DNA of 11,080 nucleotides from JBEGQX01 sp041180805. Its GTDB lineage: Bacteria > Planctomycetota > Planctomycetia > Gemmatales > Gemmataceae. Each line of letters begins with the position of its first letter. The first letter of the stretch is position 1. Both the position numbers and the translations under genes were made by a program. The stretch is from NCBI GenBank assembly GCA_041180805.1, contig JBEGQX010000254.1:1-11080 (forward strand), given 5' to 3'. Below, in pieces: positions 6,540 to 11,080 of this stretch. The notes below the pieces were generated by a model. The model did not search any database. It saw only the letters and a list, made by a program, of their open reading frames with translations, and was not told where the DNA came from.

Positions 6540-7922
6540 TTAAAGAAGTTCACGGATCGGTTCCGGATCCTCCAGCACGGGAACCGGTCGACCAGAGGGA
6601 TCGATCAAGTGAAGTTTGGGGTCTATTCCAAGCACATGGTAAATCGTGGAATGGATATTAGAGGGTGTGACAGGTCGGGTTGCGGGCCTGGTACCCAGAC
6701 GGTCCGTGGAACCAACGATCTGGCCACCTTTTACACCGCCACCACCCATAAGGCAGAACATGGCGTTACCCCAATGATCGCGACCGGGGGTGCCTTTGCT
6801 TCCCGGAGGGCCACCGTTGCCACCATCATTCATCTTGGGGGTCCGGCTGAACTCACCGCAAAGAACCACCAATGTTGTTTCCAGCAATCCACGTTCATCC
6901 AAATCAGTAAATAGCGAAGAAACAAGAGAATCCACCTTGGGAAGGTAATTTTCGTAACCAGACTTCAAATCCCAGTGATGGTCCCAACCACCAAGATGGA
7001 CCGTTACAAATGTGGAACCTGCTTCCACCAGCTTACGGGCAAGAAGAGTCGATTGTCCCCATGTGTTTCTGCCGTAACGATCACGAAGCTTTGGATCTTC
7101 ACGGGAAAGATCAAAGGCAGTTCTTGCGTTGGCACCACTCACAAAGTCGTATGCCTGTTGAGTGAATCTATCCATGGCTTCCAAGGTCTTGGAAGTCTCC
7201 ACAGTGCGTCTCATGGTATCAAAAGAGGAGCTAAGAGTTTTGCGGTCATCAAGCCTTTCAACACTAAGCCCGTTGACGAATTCAAGATTTTTGACCTGAA
7301 AATTAGCCGCGTTCGGATCACCGCCTGTGGCGAATGGATCATTCTGCACGCCAATCATGTGGCCGCCAAAATAACCGGGGTTAAGGCCAATACTGGATGC
7401 ATAGGGCAGGGCAACATAGCCGGGCAGCCCCGGCCTGCGGGAACCGAGTTCGCGATTCACAATCGCACCAATGCCGGGAAATTTCTGGGCGTTATTGGCA
7501 CCGCTAACACCAAAATCCTTGGTGGTAAGCATACGATGGCCGCCCGCAAAATGGTCTCCGGTATCGTGGTACAGCGAACGGACCATGGAAAACTTGTCTG
7601 TTATCTTTGCCTGCTTGGGGTACAACTCGGTCATATCGAAACCGCTAACCTTGGAACGAATGGGCTTCCATAGCCCGCGGTATTCTGCCGGGGCTTCAGG
7701 CTTCATATCGTACATATCCATGTGCCCGGGCCCGCCATCCAGCCATATGAGAATGACCGAGGTATCCTTCGAGGGTTGATTGAGTTTTGCGGATGCAGCC
7801 TTGGCTTTAAATAGGGATGGAAGGCCAACGGAAGCCATGCCGGCAATTCCTAGCTGCAGAAAACTTCTGCGATGAACTCCGTCACAGTAAGGGGATGATT
7901 TTCCAGCATCGATTCGAAACAT
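6540..7922 (-). CDS. Second Tat-exported DUF1501 protein
   Basis: This 460-residue protein is a paralogue of the product of 5082-6470. The twin-arginine signal is H-R-R-S-F-L-Q-L-G (17-25), followed by a small-residue hydrophobic region to about 45. The family blocks are I-L-I-W-L-D-G-G-P-G-H-M-D-M-Y-D (57-72), D-H-F-A-G-G-H (123-129), G-G-W-D-H-H-W-D (311-318), C-G-E-F-S-R-T-P-K (355-363) and G-R-D-H-W-G-N-A-M (380-388). They could supply His and Asp metal ligands. The W-D-H-H segment fits the usual DUF1501 pattern better than the matching region of the first copy (N-W-D-S-H). ATG 7922 is preceded by AGAGGA (7931-7936). No partner gene lies nearby. The paralogues have clearly diverged, so the pair is old and not a recent copy. 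The substrate is unknown. Confidence 0.93.
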   Translation of the reverse strand: MFRIDAGKSSPYCDGVHRRSFLQLGIAGMASVGLPSLFKAKAASAKLNQPSKDTSVILIWLDGGPGHMDMYDMKPEAPAEYRGLWKPIRSKVSGFDMTELYPKQAKITDKFSMVRSLYHDTGDHFAGGHRMLTTKDFGVSGANNAQKFPGIGAIVNRELGSRRPGLPGYVALPYASSIGLNPGYFGGHMIGVQNDPFATGGDPNAANFQVKNLEFVNGLSVERLDDRKTLSSSFDTMRRTVETSKTLEAMDRFTQQAYDFVSGANARTAFDLSREDPKLRDRYGRNTWGQSTLLARKLVEAGSTFVTVHLGGWDHHWDLKSGYENYLPKVDSLVSSLFTDLDERGLLETTLVVLCGEFSRTPKMNDGGNGGPPGSKGTPGRDHWGNAMFCLMGGGGVKGGQIVGSTDRLGTRPATRPVTPSNIHSTIYHVLGIDPKLHLIDPSGRPVPVLEDPEPIRELL

Positions 7923-8095
7923 GATAAATTCCTCTTACAGGAATAGTTTCACAAGGTGGGATTATTGATATGTACCATCCTATCGGCCATATTGGAAGCA
8001 TTTTTGGGGTCAAAGTTGCAAAAATAACAGTTTTATTAATATGAAAAGGCTCATGATTCGGAGTTAAAGCACACTTGGAATATTTCTAGAACCAT

Positions 8096-8134
8096 CTCCC
8101 AAACGAGTCATCTTCAAAATAGGCAATTTGGGAG
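8096..8134. promoter_or_regulatory. Inverted repeat overlapping the candidate purF promoter
   Basis: CTCCCAAA (8096-8103) and TTTGGGAG (8127-8134) are exact 8-bp inverted arms around a 23-base centre. The right arm lies between the proposed -35 and -10 boxes, so a bound dimer would block transcription. It could equally be chance or a hairpin of a longer transcript. The rest of the 276-bp divergent spacer (7923-8198) is AT-rich. It holds a weak minus-strand pair, TTGACC (8013-8008) and TATGGC (7991-7986), for the second DUF1501 gene. Confidence 0.3.
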
Positions 8135-8148
8135 CCCCCACTTATAAA
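8120..8148 (+). promoter_or_regulatory. Possible promoter of the purF-like gene
   Basis: TAGGCA (8120-8125) and TATAAA (8143-8148) are 17 bases apart. The -10 box is good and the -35 matches four of six. Transcription would begin near 8155, upstream of both possible start codons (GTG 8199 and ATG 8262). Confidence 0.4.
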
Positions 8149-8198
8149 AAATTGTTCCATGATTTCTTTTGAGGCGTTCGGTTCCGTAACTTATCATA

Positions 8199-9848
8199 GT
8201 GGATCAAGGGACCAACAAATCACCCGCACAGGAACAGGCAAGCAAGCCTTTAAAACACCTTATGGATGAACTTCAGCACGAGTGTGGCATAGCTGCCATT
8301 TACCACCTGCCAGAACTTCCAACTTCAAGATTGGTGCCACTTGCTGGCCCCGAGCAGGTTTCAAGGCTTATGCCTAGAATGTTGCTGGACCTCCAGAACC
8401 GAGGTCAACTTGCTGCGGGAATGAGCAGTTTTGCGCCCTTGCGACAAAAAATCATTGATACTCACAAACAGATCGGAACAGTCATCGAGGCTTTCCGCCT
8501 AAGCCATCAGGCCAAGTACGAATCGCTGATGCAGGAATTTGCGGGCCGTGCCGCAATTGGACATACCCGGTACGCCACCTGCGGAGCCAACGATAAAAGC
8601 TACGCCCAGCCGTTTGAACGGTTTCATGGTTGTAAGTGGAAGTGGTTCAGTTTTGCATTCAACGGCCAGTTGGCAAACTACACCCAGCTTCGCGAGGAAC
8701 TACTCAGCCAGACCGACTATCACCTTACCCGCGATACAGACACCGAAGTTATCATGCATTATCTCAGCCATGAGCTGAGCAATTATGTGGATCAACCGCC
8801 AGATCTTGTGGATGTGTTCACAAAACTTTGCTCAAAGTTCGATGGCGCCTTCAATATCGTGTTTTTGAATGCCATGGGGGACATGGTGGTTTTGCGTGAC
8901 CCTTACGGGTTTCGTCCACTGGTGATCGCCCAGGATGGCCCCATGTTTGCCGCCGCCAGCGAAAGCGTGGCACTATTAAACTTGGGCTTCAAGGAATTCC
9001 GTTCCCTGGCCCCCGGTGAAATGATCGTGATCCAGGATGGAAAGATTCGTCAGGCACGCTACGCCCCGAAGCGCGATACCGCCCACTGCTTCTTTGAATG
9101 GATCTACTTTGCAAACGTGGCGAGCAACCTGGATGACCGAAGCGTATACCTGACCCGTTCCGCATTGGGCCATGCCCTTGCCCAGCAGGAAAGGGAAATC
9201 GAACTGGTGGATTTCGACAAGGATACCGTAGTGGTACCTGTGCCGGACACAGGAAAAGCAGCGGCAGATGCCATGGCCCACGATCTTGGCCTTCCCGCAG
9301 TGGAAGGGCTAATGAGAAATCGGTATGTCGGACGAACTTTTATCGAGGGGCAAAATCGCGCCGAAAGGGTTCAGCTAAAATACACCCCGCTACGCGAGGT
9401 GCTAGAAGGCAAAAAGGTTTTATTGATTGAAGACACTATCGTGCGCAGCACCACCATGAAGGCCCTGATCGCCGACATGAAAAACCGTGGCGGCGCAAAG
9501 GAAATTCATGTTCGTGTGGCTTGCCCGCCCATTATCGCGCCGTGTTTCTACGGAATCGATATGTCCACGGTGAAGGAATTGTTCGCACCCCGGTTTTTGA
9601 AGGGTGGGCCCATCACCAACGAAGTTCAGGCGGAAATGGCCAGGGAACTGGGCGCCAACAGCCTAAGATATCTTCCCTTTGAGGCTATCGGCAAAAGTAT
9701 TGGAATGAAACCGAACCAGCTTTGTCAGGCCTGCATCAACGGGAAATACCCAACCCCTGTTGGGGAAAAGCTTTACGAGCTTTCGATCTCCCAGAAAAAC
9801 TCTTCGGGCAGTGGTCGCACCTATGAAATGCCCACGGCCCGCACCTAG
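8199..9848 (+). CDS. purF: Amidophosphoribosyltransferase (PurF), divergent, iron-sulfur type
   Basis: PurF makes 5-phosphoribosylamine from PRPP and glutamine, the first committed step of purine synthesis. From the GTG start the protein has 549 residues. The glutaminase nucleophile is Cys29 in H-E-C-G-I-A-A-I; later glutaminase motifs are G-H-T-R-Y-A-T (121-127) and N-G-Q-L-A-N (155-160). The phosphoribosyltransferase half has P-D-T-G-K-A-A-A (349-356), N-R-Y-V-G-R-T-F-I (374-382) and the PRPP loop I-E-D-T-I-V-R-S-T-T (410-419). Cys297, Cys449, Cys509 and Cys512 fit the four cluster ligands of the Bacillus-type [4Fe-4S] enzyme. Some consensus segments differ: N-R-G-Q-L for H-R-G-Q-E, and F-N-G-Q for H-N-G-N. 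About 25 extra residues lie near 38-62. The start is uncertain: ATG 8262 would leave a 7-residue propeptide, and neither codon has a Shine-Dalgarno. Processing must expose Cys29. Confidence 0.9.
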   Translation: MDQGTNKSPAQEQASKPLKHLMDELQHECGIAAIYHLPELPTSRLVPLAGPEQVSRLMPRMLLDLQNRGQLAAGMSSFAPLRQKIIDTHKQIGTVIEAFRLSHQAKYESLMQEFAGRAAIGHTRYATCGANDKSYAQPFERFHGCKWKWFSFAFNGQLANYTQLREELLSQTDYHLTRDTDTEVIMHYLSHELSNYVDQPPDLVDVFTKLCSKFDGAFNIVFLNAMGDMVVLRDPYGFRPLVIAQDGPMFAAASESVALLNLGFKEFRSLAPGEMIVIQDGKIRQARYAPKRDTAHCFFEWIYFANVASNLDDRSVYLTRSALGHALAQQEREIELVDFDKDTVVVPVPDTGKAAADAMAHDLGLPAVEGLMRNRYVGRTFIEGQNRAERVQLKYTPLREVLEGKKVLLIEDTIVRSTTMKALIADMKNRGGAKEIHVRVACPPIIAPCFYGIDMSTVKELFAPRFLKGGPITNEVQAEMARELGANSLRYLPFEAIGKSIGMKPNQLCQACINGKYPTPVGEKLYELSISQKNSSGSGRTYEMPTART

Positions 9849-9923
9849 GTTTTTCAATCAACCTGAGTTCCCTCTTTTTTCCATCTTTGTTAAGATGATT
9901 GAATTAAGTCGTAGGGAAATGTA

Positions 9924-10412
9924 ATGGCTGCCAAAGGTAAAGCTTCCGAAAAGGATGATGTTAAGATTATTTGCCTGAATCGAAAGGCTACTCACGAGTA
10001 TGACCTTACCGACAGGCTGGAATGCGGCATGATCCTCAAGGGAACCGAGGTTAAAAGCCTGCGTGATGGACAGGCAACACTCGAGGGGGCATTTTGCAGG
10101 GTGGATAGTGGCGAGGTTTGGCTTCATCAGTGCGAAATTCCCATGCACCCTTCAGGCAACCAGTTGAATCATGTTCCGAAACGCACCAGAAAGCTTTTGC
10201 TGCACAAAAACGAAATCGACAAGTTCGCCACCAAGGCATCCGAGAGGGGATTCACACTGGTTCCCACCAAGATGTATTTCAAGGATGGATTGGCAAAAAT
10301 TGAAATAGCCGTGGGACGGGGCAAAAAGCTGCACGATAAAAGGGAAGCCGCCAAAAAAACGCAGGCACGCAGGGAAATTCGCAGTGAGCTTTCCCGAAGA
10401 AGGGGAAAATAA
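9924..10412 (+). CDS. smpB: SsrA-binding protein SmpB
   Basis: SmpB binds tmRNA and carries it to stalled ribosomes for trans-translation. The 162-residue product has the family blocks in order: N-R-K-A-T-H-E-Y (19-26), the G-M-I-L-K-G-T-E-V-K-S-L-R segment (35-47), and the H-V-P-K-R-T-R-K-L-L-L-H stretch near 83-94. The basic tail, K-K-L-H-D-K-R-E onward, enters the ribosomal mRNA path in known structures. Length is usual for the family. The ATG has AGGGA (9913-9917) six bases upstream. It follows purF by 75 bp on the same strand and precedes a glycosyltransferase by 23 bp, so the last two may be co-transcribed. The tmRNA gene ssrA is not visible in the window. Confidence 0.97.
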   Translation: MAAKGKASEKDDVKIICLNRKATHEYDLTDRLECGMILKGTEVKSLRDGQATLEGAFCRVDSGEVWLHQCEIPMHPSGNQLNHVPKRTRKLLLHKNEIDKFATKASERGFTLVPTKMYFKDGLAKIEIAVGRGKKLHDKREAAKKTQARREIRSELSRRRGK

Positions 10413-10425
10413 CTACGATTGCCAC

Positions 10426-10430
10426 GGAGG
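10426..10430 (+). promoter_or_regulatory. Shine-Dalgarno GGAGG for a TTG start
   Basis: GGAGG (part of GGAGGG) ends five bases before TTG at 10436. There is no in-frame ATG or GTG nearby that would begin the conserved glycosyltransferase N-terminus, so this site decides the start. Confidence 0.75.
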
Positions 10431-10435
10431 GCAAC

Positions 10436-11080
10436 TTGGAAATATTCGCAATCGTCGAAGGAGTGGATCACGTTTGCACGCGTTATCGCCTAAGCGCGTT
10501 CCAAAATGCCCTTTCCAATGCCGGCTTCGACCTATCTCTTTTTCCCTGGCCATCCTCCATTTGGTCGCGGCTGAAACTGATCAGAAGCCTTGCTGGCAAA
10601 ACTGTTATTATCCAACGCAAGCTGATCGCGAGCAGCCTGGTCTGGTTGCTTAGAAAAACCGCATCCAAGGTAGTATTTGATTTTGATGATGCTGTTTTCC
10701 TAAGAGATTCCTACAGCAGCAAGGGGATCGACGACCCAGGCAGATTGAGAAGATTTCGGGCCATATGCAAAGCAGCAGATGCCATTGTTGCCGGGAACAG
10801 CTTTCTGGCTCATCATGCCCGAATGGCGTCAACAAAAGCCACTATCGCCACAATTCCCACATGCGTGGAAACCACAGCTTACCCTTTCCGACAAAAACAC
10901 CCGACAGCCAATGCATTTGAGCTGGTATGGATTGGATCCTCCAGCACTCTTAACTCCCTGAAACTGATTGAACCCTGCCTTGAGGCGATCGGTGAGGCGT
11001 TCCCGCAAGTTCAGCTTAAAATCATTTGTGACCGATTTCCGGTGTTCAAGAAATTGCGAACCTTGGAATGCCCCTGGACC
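10436..11080 (+). CDS. Glycosyltransferase family 4-like protein (N-terminal 215 residues, cut by window edge)
   Basis: An open frame runs without a stop from TTG 10436 to the right edge. It encodes a product beginning M-E-I-F-A-I-V-E-G-V-D-H. The C-T-R-Y-R segment (14-18) resembles the S-R-Y-R motif of many GT4 enzymes, and F-D-F-D-D-A-V-F (81-88) matches their D-x-D-D-A pattern. A-A-D-A-I-V-A-G-N-S-F-L (113-124) is the usual end of the N-terminal Rossmann domain. F-E-L-V-W-I-G-S (161-168) begins the C-terminal, sugar-nucleotide-binding domain. Such enzymes usually transfer a sugar from an NDP-sugar at the cytoplasmic side of the membrane, for polysaccharide or glycolipid synthesis. Donor and acceptor are unknown. 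It begins 23 bp after smpB and is probably read from the same transcript. The catalytic C-terminal part lies outside the window. Confidence 0.85.
   Translation, partial: MEIFAIVEGVDHVCTRYRLSAFQNALSNAGFDLSLFPWPSSIWSRLKLIRSLAGKTVIIQRKLIASSLVWLLRKTASKVVFDFDDAVFLRDSYSSKGIDDPGRLRRFRAICKAADAIVAGNSFLAHHARMASTKATIATIPTCVETTAYPFRQKHPTANAFELVWIGSSSTLNSLKLIEPCLEAIGEAFPQVQLKIICDRFPVFKKLRTLECPWT

Noticed and set aside
9849..9923. Search for a terminator, tmRNA or clear promoter between purF and smpB
   Set aside because: The 75-bp gap shows no stem with a T run, no tmRNA-like ends and no convincing -35/-10 pair.
1..11080. CRISPR arrays, tRNA or rRNA genes, insertion sequences, phage or defence modules
   Set aside because: No regularly spaced repeats, cloverleaf-like sequences, terminal inverted repeats with transposase motifs, or defence-type genes were found on either strand.

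Overview
The window looks like a chromosomal piece of a planctomycete, tentatively from the Gemmata/Zavarzinella side. The evidence is gene content. There are two tandem pilin-like DUF1559 genes with the F-T-L-I-E-L-L prepilin start, one of them complete with the H-X9-DG C-terminal motif. There are also two Tat-exported DUF1501 proteins. Both families are strongly expanded in Planctomycetota. By eye the base composition is near 50% GC, lower than the well-known Gemmata genomes, so the genus is left open.

Layout, left to right. (1) Positions 1-1822 hold two DUF1559 paralogues on the minus strand: copy A, cut by the left edge, and copy B, complete. Each is preceded by the same block of about 180 bp, containing a candidate sigma70-type promoter, a long leader and a small dyad. 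The leader is more alike between the copies (3 differences in 157 nt) than the N-terminal coding region, where the differences I found are all synonymous. (2) A SAM-dependent methyltransferase (+) and an FdhF/YdeP-type molybdopterin oxidoreductase (-) converge with one base between their stop codons. (3) Two DUF1501 proteins face each other across a strong bidirectional terminator. (4) A plus-strand housekeeping group follows: a divergent but four-cysteine PurF (first step of purine synthesis), SmpB (trans-translation), and a partial glycosyltransferase that starts at TTG behind a strong Shine-Dalgarno.

Functionally this is mostly ordinary core genome beside lineage-specific exported proteins. 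I see no CRISPR array, tRNA, rRNA, insertion sequence, toxin-antitoxin pair or phage module, and no clear new multi-gene system. The best leads are the duplicated, unusually conserved leader and dyad of the DUF1559 genes, and the divergent PurF with a long N-terminal pre-sequence.
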